DNA of 64,000 bases from Hydractinia symbiolongicarpus (GCF_029227915.1 NC_079884.1:30816001-30880000), one strand, 5' to 3'. Counted from the first letter of the stretch, positions 37,159 to 51,350 are shown. Notes: a model not told the origin generated them from the letters alone. Numbers and translations: made by a program.

Positions 37159-40100
37159 ATACAAAGAAAGTACCCAGGGAGTAAACTCATTTTCCGAACG
37201 ATTTTTTAAATTATCTTTTCACCACTACAACGCATGAGACTTGTAGTTTTCAAACATGTTTTCATTTTTGATGAGGAGCTGAATAAAAGAAGTTAAATCG
37301 CCCTCAAACGAAAATCCGCGATTTCCCGTAAATCCCGGATTCGGCCAGTATAGTCCAAAGTATACAAAGAAAGTACCCAGGGAGTAAACGCATTTCCCGA
37401 ACGATTTTTTAAATTATTTTTTCACCACTAAAACGCATGAGACTTGTAGTTTTCAAAAATGTTTTCATTTTTGATGAGACGCTTAATGAAACAGGTTTTA
37501 TCGCCGGCAAACGTAATCCCGCGATTTCCCGTAAATCCCGGGCATGGCCTGTATAGTTGAATGTATACAAAGAAAGTACCCAGGGAGTAAACGTATTTCC
37601 CGAACGATTTTTAAATTATTTTTTCACTACTAAAACGCATGAGACTTGTAGTTTTCAAAAATGTTTTCATTTTTGATGAGACGCTTAATGAAAGAGGTTT
37701 AATCGCCGGCAAACGAAATCCCGCGATTTCCCGTAAACCCCGGACTCGGCCCGTATAGTCAAAATTATACAAAGAAAGTACGCAGGGAGTAAACTCATTT
37801 TCCGAACGATTTTTTAAATAATTTTTTCACCACCACAACGCATGAGACTTGTAGTTCTCAAAACTGTTTTCATTTTCGATGAGACGCTTAATAAAAGAAG
37901 CTTAATCGCCGGCAAACGAAAACCCGCGATTTCCCGTAAATCCCGGGCTTGGCCTGTATAGTCAAAAGTATACAAAGAAAGTACCCAGGGAGTAAACTCA
38001 TTTTCCGGACGATTTTTTAAATTATTTTTTCACCACTACAACGCATGAGACTTGTAGTTTTCAAAAATGTTTTCATTTTTGATGAGACGCTGAATAAAAG
38101 AAGTTTAATCGCCCTCAAACCAAAATCTGCGATTTCCCGTAAATCCCGGACTCGGCCCGCATAGTCAAAAGTATACAAAGAAAGTACCCAGGGAGTAAAC
38201 TTATTTCCCGAACGATTCTTAAATCATTTTTTCACTACTAAAACGCATGAGACTTGTAGTTTTAAAAAATGTTTTCATTTTTGGTGAGACGCTTAATGAA
38301 AGAGGTTTAATCGCCGGCAAACGAAATACCGCGATTTCCCGTAATCCCCGGACTCGGCCCGTATAGTCAAAAGTATACAAAGAAAGTACCCAGGAAGTAA
38401 ACTCATTTTCCGAACGATTTTTTAAATAATTTTTTCACCACTACAACGCATGAGACTTGTAGTTCTCAAAACCGTTTTCGTTTTTGATGAGCCGCTGAAT
38501 AAAAGAAGTTTATTCTCCGGCAAACGAAAACCCGCCATTTCCCGTAAACCCCGGACTCGGCCCGTATCGTCAAAAGTATACAAAGAAAGTACCCAGGGAG
38601 TAAACTCATTTTCCGAACGATTTTTTAAATTATCTTTTCACCACTAAAACGCATGAGACTTGTAGTTTTCAAAAATGTTTTCATATTTGATGAGACGCTG
38701 AATAAAAGAAGTTTAATCGCCGGCAAACGAAAACCGCCATTTCCCGTAAACCCTGGACTCGGCCCGTATAGTCAAAATTATACAAAGAAAGTACCCAGGG
38801 AGTAAACTCATTTTCCGAACGATTTTTTAAATTATCTTTTCACCACTACAACGCATGAGACTTGTAGTTTTCAAACATGTTTTCATTTTTGATGAGGAGC
38901 TGAATAAAAGAAGTTAAATCGCCCTCAAACGAAAATCCGCGATTTCCCGTAAATCCCGGATTCGGCCAGTGTAGTCCAAAGTATACAAAGAAAGTACCCA
39001 GGGAGTAAACGCATTTCCCGAACGATTTTTTAAATTATTTTTTCACCACTAAAACGCATGAGACTTGTAGTTTTCAAAAATGTTTTCATTTTTGATGAGA
39101 CGCTTAATGAAACAGGTTTTATCGCCGGCAAACGTAATCCCGCGATTTCCCGTAAATCCCGGGCTTGGCCTGTATAGTTGAATGTATACAAAGAAAGTAC
39201 CCAGGGAGTAAACGTATTTCCCGAACGATTTTTAAATTATTTTTTCACTACTAAAACGCATGAGACTTGTAGTTTTCAAAAATGTTTTCATTTTTGATGA
39301 GACGCTTAATGAAAGAGGTTTAATCGCCGGCAAACGAAATCCCGCGATTTCCCGTAAACCCCGGACTCGGCCCGTATAGTCAAAATTATACAAAGAAAGT
39401 ACGCAGGGAGTAAACTCATTTTCCGAACGATTTTTTAAATAATTTTTTCACCACCACAACGCATGAGACTTGTAGTTCTCAAAACTGTTTTCATTTTCGA
39501 TGAGACGCTTAATAAAAGAAGCTTAATCGCCGGCAAACGAAAACCCGCGATTTCCCGTAAATCCCGGGCTTGGCCTGTATAGTCAAAAGTATACAAAGAA
39601 AGTACCCAGGGAGTAAACTCATTTTCCGGACGATTTTTTAAATTATTTTTTCACCACTACAACGCATGAGACTTGTAGTTTTCAAAAATGTTTTCATTTT
39701 TGATGAGACGCTGAATAAAAGAAGTTTAATCGCCCTCAAACCAAAATCTGCGATTTCCCGTAAATCCCGGACTCGGCCCGCATAGTCAAAAGTATACAAA
39801 GAAAGTACCCAGGGAGTAAACTTATTTCCCGAACGATTCTTAAATCATTTTTTCACTACTAAAACGCATGAGACTTGTAGTTTTAAAAAATGTTTTCATT
39901 TTTGGTGAGACGCTTAATGAAAGAGGTTTAATCGCCGGCAAACGAAATACCGCGATTTCCCGTAATCCCCGGACTCGGCCCGTATAGTCAAAAGTATACA
40001 AAGAAAGTACCCAGGAAGTAAACTCATTTTCCGAACGATTTTTTAAATAATTTTTTCACCACTACAACGCATGAGACTTGTAGTTCTCAAAACCGTTTTC

Positions 40101-40319
40101 GTTTTTGATGAGCCGCTGAATAAAAGAAGTTTATTCTCGGGCAAACGAAAACCCGCCATTTCCCGTAAACCCCGGACTCGGCCCGTATCGTCAAAAGTAT
40201 ACAAAGAAAGTACCCAGGGAGTAAACTCATTTTCCGAACGATTTTTTAAATTATCTTTTCACCACTAAAACGCATGAGACTTGTAGTTTTCAAAAATGTT
40301 TTCATATTTGATGAGACGC
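37159..40319. repeat. 8-unit higher-order repeat of 1,621 bp, about 1.95 tandem copies
   Basis: 37,159-38,779 repeats as 38,780-40,319. Markers are GATGAGGAGCTGAATAAAAG (37,270 and 38,891), GCTTAATCGCC after AATAAAAGAA, and TTTTCGTTTTTGATGAGCCG (38,476 and 40,097). The copies are nearly identical; for example GGGCATGGCC against GGGCTTGGCC and TTCTCCGGC against TTCTCGGGC differ. The right edge is at 40,320, where GACGCT becomes GACGCC. Confidence 0.88.
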
Positions 40320-42320
40320 CTAATGAAAGAGGTTTAATTGCCGGCAAACGAAATCCCGCGATTTCCCGTAAACCCCGGACTCGGCCCGTATATTCAAAAG
40401 TATTCAAAGAAAGTACCCAGTGAGTTAACTCATTTTCCGAACGATTTTTTAAATTATCTTTTCACCACTACAACGCATGAGACTTGTATTTTTCAAAAAT
40501 GTTTTCATTTTTGATGAGGCGCTGAATAAAAGAAGTTTAATCGCCCTCAAACGAAAATCCGCGATTTCCCGTAAATCCCGGACTCCGCCCATATAGTCGA
40601 ATGTATACAAAGAAAGTACCCTGTGAGTAAACTCATTTCCAAATAGATTTCTTAATTTATCTTTTCACCACTAAAACGCATGAGACTTGTAGTTTTCAAA
40701 AATGTTTTCATTTTTGATGAGACGCTGAATAAAAGAAGTTTAATCGCCGTTAAACGAAAACCGCCATTTCCCGTAAACCCCGGACTCGGCCCGTATAGTC
40801 AAAAGTATACAAGGGAGTAAACTCATTTTCCGAACAATTTTTTAAATTATTTTTTCACCACTACAACGCATGAGACTTGTAGTTTTCAAAAACGTTTTCA
40901 TTTTTGATGAGACGCTGAATAAAAGAAGTTTAATCGCCGGCAAACGAATACCCGCCATTTCCCGTAAACCCCGGCCTCGGCCCGCATAGTCAAAAGTATA
41001 CAAAGAAAGTACCCACAGAGTAAACTCATTTTCCGAACGATTTTTTAAATTATTTTTTCACCACTACAGCGCATGAGACTTGTAGTTTGCAAAAATGTTT
41101 TCATTTTTGATGAGACGCTGAATAAAAGAAGTTTAATCGCCCTCAAACGAAAACCCGCGACTTCCCGTAAATCCCGGACTCGGCCCGTATAGTCAAAAGT
41201 ATACAAAGAAAGTACCCAGGGAGTAAACTCATTTCCCGAACGATTTTTTAAATTATTTTTTCACCACTGAAATGCATGAGACTTGTAGTTTCAAACGTGT
41301 TTTCATTTTTGATGAGACGCTTAATGAAAGTGGTTTAATCGCCGGCAAACGAAAACCCGCAATTTCGCGTAAATCCCGGGCTTGGCCTGTATAGTCGAAT
41401 GTATACAAAGAAAGTACCCAGGGAGTAAACTTATTTCCCGAACGATTTTTAAATTATTTTTTCACTACTAAAACGCATGAGACTTGTAGTTTTCAAAAAT
41501 GTTTTCATTTTTGATGAGACGCTTGATGAAAGAGGTTTAATCGCCGGCAAACGAAATCCCGCGATTTCCCGTAAACCCCGGACTCGGCCCGTATAGTCAA
41601 ATTATACAAAGAAAGTACGCAGGGAGTAAACTCATTTTCCGAACGATTTTTTAAATAATTTTTTCACCACCACAACGCATGAGACTTGTAGTTCTCAAAA
41701 CTGTTTTCATTTTCGATGAGACGCTTAATAAAAGAAGCTTAATCGCCGGCAAACGAAAACCCGCGATTTCCCGTAAATCCCGGGCTTGGCCTGTATAGTC
41801 AAAAGTATACAAAGAAAGTACCCAGGGAGTAAACTCATTTTCCGGACGATTTTTTAAATTATTTTTTCACCACTAAAACGCATGAGACTTGCAGTTTTCA
41901 GAAATGTTTTCATTTTTGATGAGACACTCAATGAAAGTGGTTTAATCGCCGGCAAACGAAAACTCGCGATTTCCCGTAAATCCCGGGTTTGGCCCGTATA
42001 GTTGAATGTATACAAAGAAAGTACCCTGTGAGTAAACTCATTTCCAAAACGATTTTTTAAATTATCTTTTCACCACTAAAACGCATGAGACTTGTAGTTT
42101 TTAAAAATGTTTTCATTTTTAATGAGACGCTGAATAAAAGAAGTTTAATCGCCGGCAAACGAAAACCGCCATTTCCCGTAAACCCCGGACTCGGCCCGTA
42201 TAGTCAAAAGTATACAAAGAAAGTACCCAGGGAGTAAACATATTTCCCGAACGATTTTTAAATTATTTTTTCACTACTAAAACGCATGAGACTTGTAGTT
42301 TTCAAAAATGTTTTCATTTT
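40308..42320. repeat. ~2.0-kb higher-order repeat, round A (2,012 bp)
   Basis: Defined by TGAGTTAACTC at 40,421 and its next copy at 42,433. It contains the 12-bp-deleted unit GTATACAAGGGAG near 40,807, the CAAATAGATTTC variant at about 40,640, GGCATAG-type junctions with CCCGGCCTCGG, and CAAACGTG in place of CAAAAATG near 41,292. Confidence 0.85.
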
Positions 42321-44940
42321 TGATGAGACGCCTAATGAAAGAGGTTTAATCGCCGGCAAACGAAATCCCGCGATTTCCCGTAAACCCCGGACTCGGCCCG
42401 TATAGTCAAAAGTATTCAAAGAAAGTACCCAGTGAGTTAACTCATTTTCCGAACGATTTTTTAAATTATCTTTTCACCACTACAACGCATGAGACTTGTA
42501 TTTTTCAAAAATGTTTTCATTTTTGATGAGGCGCTGAATAAAAGAAGTTTAATCGCCCTCAAACGAAAATCCGCGATTTCCCGTAAATCCCGGACTCCGC
42601 CCATATAGTCGAATGTATACAAAGAAAGTACCCTGTGAGTAAACTCATTTCCAAATAGATTTTTTAATTTATCTTTTCACCACTAAAACGCATGAGACTT
42701 GTAGTTTTCAAAAATGTTTTCATTTTTGATGAGACGCTGAATAAAAGAAGTTTAATTGCCGTTAAACGAAAACCGCCATTTCCCGTAAACCCCGGACTCG
42801 GCCCGTATAGTCAAAAGTATACAAGGGAGTAAACTCATTTTCCGAACAATTTTTTAAATTATTTTTTCACCACTACAACGCATGAGACTTGTAGTTTTCA
42901 AAAACGTTTTCATTTTTGATGAGACGCTGAATAAAAGAAGTTTAATCGCCGGCAAACGAATACCCGCCATTTCCCGTAAACCCCGGCCTCGGCCCGCATA
43001 GTCAAAAGTATACAAAGAAAGTACCCACAGAGTAAACTCATTTTCCGAACGATTTTTTAAATTATTTTTTCACCACTACAGCGCATGAGACTTGTAGTTT
43101 GCAAAAATGTTTTCATTTTTGATGAGACGCTGAATAAAAGAAGTTTAATCGCCGGCAAACGAAAACCTGCGATTTCCCGTAAATCCCGGGCTCAGCCCGT
43201 ATAGTCAAAAGTATACAAAGAAAGTAACCAGGGAGTAAACTCATTTCCCGAAAGATTTTTTAAATTAATATTTCACCACTAAAGCGCATGAGACTTGTAG
43301 TTTTTAAAAATGTTTTCATTTTTGATGAGACGCTGAATAAAAGAAGTTTAATCGCCCTCAAACGAAAACCCGCGACTTCCCGTAAATCCCGGACTCGGCC
43401 CGTATAGTCAAAAGTATACAAAGAAAGTACCCAGGGAGTAAACTCATTTCCCGAACGATTTTTTAAATTATTTTTTCACCACTGAAATGCATGAGACTTG
43501 TAGTTTCAAACGTGTTTTCATTTTTGATGAGACGCTTAATGAAAGTGGTTTAATCGCCGGCAAACGAAAACCCGCAATTTCGCGTAAATCCCGGGCTTGG
43601 CCTGTATAGTCGAATGTATACAAAGAAAGTACCCAGGGAGTAAACTTATTTCCCGAACGATTTTTAAATTATTTGTTCACTACTAAAACGCATGAGACTT
43701 GTAGTTTTCAAAAATGTTTTCATTTTTGATGAGACGCTTAATGAAAGAGGTTTAATCGCCGGCAAACGAAATCCCGCGATTTCCCGTAAACCCCGGACTC
43801 GGCCCGTATAGTCAAATTATACAAAGAAAGTACGCAGGGAGTAAACTCATTTTCCGAACGATTTTTTAAATAATTTTTTCACCACCACAACGCATGAGAC
43901 TTGTAGTTCTCAAAACTGTTTTCATTTTCGATGAGACGCTTAATAAAAGAAGCTTAATCGCCGGCAAACGAAAACCCGCAATTTCGCGTAAATCCCGGGC
44001 TTGGCCTGTATAGTCGAATGTATACAAAGAAAGTACCCAGGGAGTAAACTTATTTCCCGAACGATTTTTAAATTATTTGTTCACTACTAAAACGCATGAG
44101 ACTTGTAGTTTTCAAAAATGTTTTCATTTTTGATGAGACGCTTAATGAAAGAGGTTTAATCGCCGGCAAACGAAATCCCGCGATTTCCCGTAAACCCCGG
44201 ACTCGGCCCGTATAGTCAAATTATACAAAGAAAGTACGCAGGGAGTAAACTCATTTTCCGAACGATTTTTTAAATAATTTTTTCACCACCACAACGCATG
44301 AGACTTGTAGTTCTCAAAACTGTTTTCATTTTCGATGAGACGCTTAATAAAAGAAGCTTAATCGCCGGCAAACGAAAACCCGCGATTTCCCGTAAATCCC
44401 GGGCTTGGCCTGTATAGTCAAAAGTATACAAAGAAAGTACCCAGGGAGTAAACTCATTTTCCGGACGATTTTTTAAATTATTTTTTCACCACTAAAACGC
44501 ATGAGACTTGCAGTTTTCAGAAATGTTTTCATTTTTGATGAGACACTCAATGAAAGTGGTTTAATCGCCGGCAAACGAAAACTTGCGATTTCCCGTAAAT
44601 CCCGGGTTTGGCCCGTATAGTTGAATGTATACAAAGAAAGTACCCTGTGAGTAAACTCATTTCCAAAACGATTTTTTAAATTATCTTTTCACCACTAAAA
44701 CGCATGAGACTTGTAGTTTTTAAAAATGTTTTCATTTTTAATGAGACGCTGAATAAAAGAAGTTTAATCGCCGGCAAACGAAAACCGCCATTTCCCGTAA
44801 ACCCCGGACTCGGCCCGTATAGTCAAAAGTATACAAAGAAAGTACCCAGGGAGTAAACATATTTCCCGAACGATTTTTAAATTATTTTTTCACTACTAAA
44901 ACGCATGAAACTTGTAGTTTTCAAAAATGTTTTCATTTTT
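42321..44940. repeat. ~2.0-kb higher-order repeat, round B, enlarged to 2,619 bp
   Basis: Same order as round A with two additions: one extra monomer at about 43,148-43,350 (GGGCTCAGCCCG, GTAACCAGGG) and one tandem copy of a 404-bp dimer. Offsets to round A step from 2,012 to 2,215 to 2,619 bp, which shows each addition directly. Confidence 0.87.
43571..44378. repeat. tandem dimer duplication (404 bp) inside round B
   Basis: CCCGCAATTTCGCG recurs at 43,571 and 43,975. Both dimers hold the ATTTGTTCACTAC and GTCAAATTATAC variants and appear identical by eye. Round A has only one copy. Confidence 0.88.
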
Positions 44941-46370
44941 GATGAGACGCCTAATGAAAGAGGTTTAATCGCCGGCAAACGAAATCCCGCGATTTCCCGT
45001 AAACCCCGGACTCGGCCCGTATAGTCAAAAGTATTCAAAGAAAGTACCCAGTGAGTTAACTCATTTTCCGAACGATTTTTTAAATTATCTTTTCACCACT
45101 ACAACGCATGAGACTTGTAGTTTTCAAAAATGTTTTCATTTTTGATGAGGCGCTGAATAAAAGAAGTTTAATCGCCCTCAAACGAAAATCCGCGATTTCC
45201 CGTAAATCCCGGACTCCGCCCATATAGTCGAATGTATACAAAGAAAGTACCCTGTGAGTAAACTCATTTCCAAAACGATTTTTTAAATTATCTTTTCACC
45301 ACTAAAACGCATGAGACTTGTAGTTTTCAAAAATGTTTTCATTTTTGATGAGACGCTGAATAAAAGAAGTTTAATCGCCGGCAAACGAAAACCGCCATTT
45401 CCCGTAAACCCCGGACTCGGCCCGTATAGTCAAAAGTATACAAAGAAAGTACCCAGGGAGTAAACTCATTTTCCGAACAATTTTTTAAATTATTTTTTCA
45501 CCACTACAACGCATGAGACTTGTAGTTTTCAAAAACGTTTTCATTTTTGATGAGACGCTGAATAAAAGAAGTTTAATCGCCGGCAAACGAATACCCGCCA
45601 TTTCCCGTAAACCCCGGCCTCGGCCCGCATAGTCAAAAGTATACAAAGAAAGTACCCACAGAGTAAACTCATTTTCCGAACGATTTTTTAAATTATTTTT
45701 TCACCACTACAACGCATGAGACTTGTAGTTTGCAAAAATGTTTTCATTTTTGATGAGACGCTGAATAAAAGAAGTTTAATCGCCGGCAAACGAAAACCTG
45801 CGATTTCCCGTAAATCCCGGGCTCAGCCCGTATAGTCAAAAGTATACAAAGAAAGTAACCAGGGAGTAAACTCATTTCCCGCAAGATTTTTTAAATTAAT
45901 ATTTCACCACTAAAGCGCATGAGACTTGTAGTTTTTAAAAATGTTTTCATTTTTGATGAGACGCTGAATAAAAGAAGTTTAATCGCCCTCAAACGAAAAC
46001 CCGCGACTTCCCGTAAATCCCGGACTCGGCCCGTATAGTCAAAAGTATACAAAGAAAGTACCCAGAGTGTAAACTCATTTCCCGAACGATTTTTTAAATT
46101 ATTTTTTCACCACTAAAATGCATGAGACTTGTAGTTTCAAACATGTTTTCATTTTTGATGAGACGCTTAATGAAAGTGGTTTAATCGCCGGCAAACGAAA
46201 ACCCGCGATTTCGCGTAAATCCCGGGCTTGGCCTGTATAGTCGAATGTATACAAAGAAAGTACCCTGTGAGTAAACTCATTTCCAAAACGATTTTTTAAA
46301 TTATCTTTTCACCACTAAAACGCATGAGACTTGTAGTTTTCAAAAATGTTTTCATTTTTGATGAGACGCT
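44941..46370. repeat. ~2.0-kb higher-order repeat, round C (partial)
   Basis: Starts with the third TGAGTTAACTC at 45,052. Unlike rounds A and B it keeps the full GTATACAAAGAAAG near 45,440, so it may preserve the state before the 12-bp deletion. It continues to 46,370, where the far copy at 61.5-63.4 kb also stops matching. Confidence 0.85.
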
Positions 46371-46840
46371 TAATGAAAGAGGTTTAATCGCCGGCAAACG
46401 AAATCCCGCGATTTCCCGTAAATCCCGCGCTTGGCCCGTATAGTCGAATGTATACAAAGAAAGTACCCAGGGAGTAAACTCTTTTCCCGAACGATTTTTT
46501 AAATTTTTTTTTCACCACTAAAACGCATGGGACTTGTAGTTCTCAAAACTGTTTTCATTTTTGATGAGACGCTGAATAAAAGAAGTTTAATCGCCGGCAA
46601 ACGAAAACCCGCCATTTCACGTAAACCTCGGACTCGGCCCGTATAGTCAAAAGTATACAAAGAAAGTGCCCAGGGAGTAAACTCATTTTCCGGACGATTT
46701 TTTAAATTATATTTTCACCACTACAACGCATGAGACTTGTAGTTTTCAAAAATGTTTTCATTTTTGATGAGACGCTGAATAAAAGAAGTTTAATCGCCCT
46801 CAAACGAAAATCTGCGATTTCCCGTAAATCCCGGACTCGG

Positions 46841-47520
46841 CCCGTTTAGTCAAAAGTATACAAAGAAAGTACCCAGGGAGTAAACTTATTTCCCGAACGA
46901 TTTTTAAATTATTTTTTCACTATAAAACGCATGAAACTTGTAGTTTTCAAAAATGTTCTCATTTTTGATGAGACGCTTAATGAAAGAGGTTTAATCGCCG
47001 GCAAACGAAATCCCGCGATTTCCCGTAAACCCCGGACGCGGCCCGTATAGTCAAAAGTATACAAAGAAAGTACCCAGGGAGTAAACTCATTTTCCGAACG
47101 ATTTTTTAAATTATTTTTTCACCACTACAACGCATGAGACTTGTAGTTTTCAAAAATGTTTTAATTTTTGATGAGACGCTGAATAAAAGAAGTTTAATCG
47201 CCCACAAACGAAAATCTGCGATTTCCCGTAAATCCCGGACTCGGCCCGTTTAGTCAAAAGTATACAAAGAAAGTACCCAGGGAGTAAATTTATTTCCCGA
47301 ACGATTTTTAAATTATTTTTTCACTACTAAAACGCATGAGACTTGTAGTTTTCAAAAATGTTTTCATTTTTGATGAGACGCTTAATGAAAGAGGTTTAAT
47401 CGCCGGCAAACGAAATCCCGCGATTTCCCGTAAACCCCGGACGCGGCCCGTATAGTCAAAAGTATACAAAGAAAGTACCCAGGGAGTAAACTCATTTTCC
47501 GAACGATTTTTTAAATAATT
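46841..47520. repeat. dimer repeat (~404 bp)
   Basis: GGCCCGTTTAGTC recurs 404 bp apart near 46,841 and 47,245, each time followed by a unit with TTTTTAAATTATTTTTTCACTA and then GGACGCGGCCCG. Confidence 0.7.
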
Positions 47521-48094
47521 TTTTCACCACTACAACGCATGAGACTTGTAGTTCTCAAAACTGTTTTCATTTTTGATGAGACGCTGAATAAAAGAAGTTT
47601 AATCGCCGGCAAATGAAAACCCGCGATTTCCCGTAAATCCCGGGCTTGACCTGTATAGTCAAAAGTATACAAAGAAAGTACCCAGGGAGTAAACTCATTT
47701 TCCGGTCGATTTTTTAAATTATTTTTTCATCACTACAACACATGAGACTTGTAGTTTTCAAAAATGTTTTTATTTTTGATGAGACGCTTAATGAAAGATG
47801 TTTAATCGCCGGCAAACGAAATCCCGCGATTTCCCGTAAACCCCGGACTCGGCCCGTATAGTCAAAAGTATACAAAGAAAGTACCCAGGGAGTAAACTCA
47901 TTTTCCGAACGATTTTTTAAATAATTTTTTCACCACTACAACGCATGAGACTTGTAGTTCTCAAAACCGTTTTCATTTTTGATGAGACGCTGAATAAAAG
48001 AAGTTTAAGCGCCGGCAAACGAAAACCCGCCATTTCCCGTAAACCCCGGACTCGGCCCGTACAGTCAAAAGTATACAAAGAAAGTACCCAGGGA

Positions 48095-48500
48095 GTAAAC
48101 TCATTTTCCGAACGATTTTTTAAATTATCTTTTCACCACTACAACGCATGAGACTTTTAGTTTTCAAAAATGTTTTCATTTTTGATGAGGCGTTGAATAA
48201 AAGAAGTTTAATCGCCCTCAAACGAAAATCCGCGATTTCCCGTAAATCCCGGACTCGGCCCGTATAGTCCAAAGTATACAAAGAAAGTACCCAGGGAGTA
48301 AACTCATTTTCCGAACGATTTTTTAAATTATCTTTTCACCACTACAACGCATGAGACTTTTAGTTTTCAAAAATGTTTTCATTTTTGATGAGGCGTTGAA
48401 TAAAAGAAGTTTAATCGCCCTCAAACGAAAATCCGCGATTTCCCGTAAATCCCGGACTCGGCCCGTATAGTCCAAAGTATACAAAGAAAGTACCCAGGGA
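48095..48500. repeat. single-monomer tandem duplication (203 bp)
   Basis: The unit with AGACTTTTAG and GATGAGGCGTTGAATAAAAG occurs twice in succession (AGACTTTTAG at 48,151 and 48,354), followed by GTCCAAAGTATAC each time. The two units look identical over about 200 bp. Confidence 0.85.
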
Positions 48501-49409
48501 GTAAACTCATTTCCCGAAGGATTTTTTATATTATTTTTTCACCACTAAAACGCATGAGACTTGTAGTTTTCAAAAATGTTTTCATTTTTGATAAGACGCT
48601 TAATGAAAGAGGTTTAATCGCCGGCAAACGAAATCCCGCGATTTCCCGTAAATCCCGCGCTTGGCCCGTATAGTCGAATGTATACAAAGAAAGTACCCAG
48701 GGAGTAAACTCATTTCCCAAACGATTTTTTAAATTTTTTTTTCACCACTAAAACGCATGAGACTTGTAGTTTTCAAAAATGTTTTCATTTTTGATGAGAC
48801 GCTTAATGAAAGGATTTTAATCGCGGCAAACGAAACCCCCCAATTTTCCGTAAATCCCGGGCTTGGCCCGTATAGTCGAATGCATACAAAAAAAGTACCC
48901 TGTGAGTAAACTCATTTCCCAAACGATTTTTTAAATTATTTTTTCACCACTACAACGCATGAGACTTGTAGTTCTCAAAACTGTTTTCATTTTTGATGAG
49001 ACGCTGAATAAAAGAAGTTTAATCGCCGGCAAACGAAAACCCGCGATTTCCCGTAAATCCCGGGCTTGGCCTGTATAGTCAAAAGTATACAAAGAAAGTA
49101 CCCAGGGAGTAAACTCATTTTCCGGACGATTTTTTAAATTATTTTTTCACCACTACAACGCATGAGACTTGTAGTTTTCAAAAATGTTTTCATTTTGTAT
49201 GAGACGCTGAATAAAAGAAGTTTAATCGCCGGCAAACGAAATCCCGCGATTTCCCGTAAACCCCGGACTCGGCCCGTATAGTCAAAAGTATACAAAGAAA
49301 GTACCCAGGGAGTAAACTCATTTTCCAAACGATTTTTTAAATAATTTTTTCACCACTACAACGCATGAGACTTGTAGTTCTCAAAACCTTTTTCATTTTT
49401 GATGAGACG

Positions 49410-51350
49410 CTGAATAAAAGAAGTTTAATCGCCGGCTAACGAAAACCCGCCATTTCCCGTAAACCCCGGACTCGGCCCGTATAGTCAAAAGTATACAAAG
49501 ACAGTACCCAGGGAGTAAACTCATTTCCCGAACGATTTTTTATATTATTTTTTTACCACTAAACGCATGAGACTTGTAGTTTTCAAAAATGTTTTCATAT
49601 TTGATGGGACACTGAATAAAACAGGTTTAATCGCCGTCAAACGAAAATCCGCGATTTTCCGTAAATCCCGGACTCGGTCCATATAGTCAAAAGTATACAA
49701 AGAAAGTACGCAGGGAGTAAACTCATTTCCCGAACGATTTTTTAAATTATTTTTTCACCACTAAAACGCATGAGACTTGTAGTTTTCAAAAATGTTTTCA
49801 TTTTTGATGAGACGCTTAATGAAAGAGGTTTATTCGCCGGCAAACGAAATCCCGCGATTTCCCGTAAATCCGGGGCTTGGCCCGTATAGTCGAATGTATA
49901 CAAAGAAAGTACCCAGGGAGTAAACTCATTTCCCGAACGATTTTTTAAATTTTTTTTTCACCACTAAAACGCATGAGACTTGTAGTTTTCAAAATTGTTT
50001 TCATTTTTGATGAGACGCTTAATGAAAGAGATTTAATCGGCGGCAAACGAAAACCCGCTATTTCTTGTAAATCCCGGGATTGGCCCGTATAGTCGAATGT
50101 ATACAAAGAAAGTACCCAGGGAGTAAACTCATTTCCCGAACGATTTTTTATATTATTTTTTTACCACTAAACGCATGAGACTTTTAGTTTTCAAAAATGT
50201 TTACATATTTGATGGGACGCTGAATAAAAGAAGTTTAATCGCCGGCAAACGAAAATCCGCGATTTCCCGTAAATCCTGGAATCGGCCCGTATAGTCAAAA
50301 GTATACAAAGAAAGTACCCAGGGAGTAAACTCATTTCCCGAACGATTTTTTAAATTATTTTTTCACCACTAAAACGCATGAGACTTGTAGTTTTCAAAAA
50401 TGTTTTTATTTTTGATGAGACGCTTAATGGAAGAGGTTTTATCGCCGGCAAACGAAATCCCGCGATTTCCCGTAAATCCCGCGCTTGGCCCGTATAGTCG
50501 AATGTATACAAAGAAAGTACCCAGGGAGTAAACTCAATTCCCGAACGATTTTTTAAATTTTTTTTTTCACCACTAAAACGCATGAGACTTGTAGTTTTCA
50601 AAAATGTTTTCATTTTTGATGAGACGTTGGATAAAAGAAGTTTAATCGCCGGCAAACGAAAACCCGCCATTTCCCGTAAACCCCGGACTCGGCCCGTATA
50701 GTCAAAAGTATACAAAGAAAGTACCCAGGGAGTAAACTCATTTCCCGAACGATTTTTTATATTATTTTTTTACCACTAAACGCATGAGACTTGTAGTTTT
50801 CAAAAATGTTTTCATATTTGATGGGACACTGAATAAAACAAGTTTAATCGCCGTCAAACGAAAATCCGCGATTTCCCGTAAATCCCGGACTCGGTCCATA
50901 TAGTCAAAAGTATACAAAGAAAGTACCCAGGGAGTAAACTCATTTCCCGAACGATTTTTTAAATTATTTTTTCACCACTAAAACGCATGAGACTTGTAGT
51001 TTTCAAAAATGTTTTCATTTTTGATGAGACGCTTAATGAAAGAGGTTTATTCGCCGGCAAACGAAATCCCGCGATTTCCCGTAAATCCGGGGCTTGGCCC
51101 GTATAGTCGAATGTATACAAAGAAAGTACGCAGGGAGTAAACTCATTTCCCGAACGATTTTTTAAATTTTTTTTTCACCACTAAAACGCATGAGACTTGT
51201 AGTTTTCAAAAATGTTTTCATTTTTGATGAGACGCTTAATGAAAGAGGTTTAATCATCGGCAAACGAAAACCCGCTATTTCTCGTAAATCCCGGGATTGG
51301 CCCGTATAGTCGAATGTATACAAAGAAAGTACCCAGGGAGTAAACTCATT
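49410..51350. repeat. six-monomer duplication (offset 1,217 bp)
   Basis: 49,410-50,135 matches 50,627-51,350. GATGGGACACTGAATAAAAC falls at 49,603 and 50,820. Variants GTCCATATAG, TTTATTCGCCGG and CCGGGGCTTGG are also shared. Confidence 0.78.
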
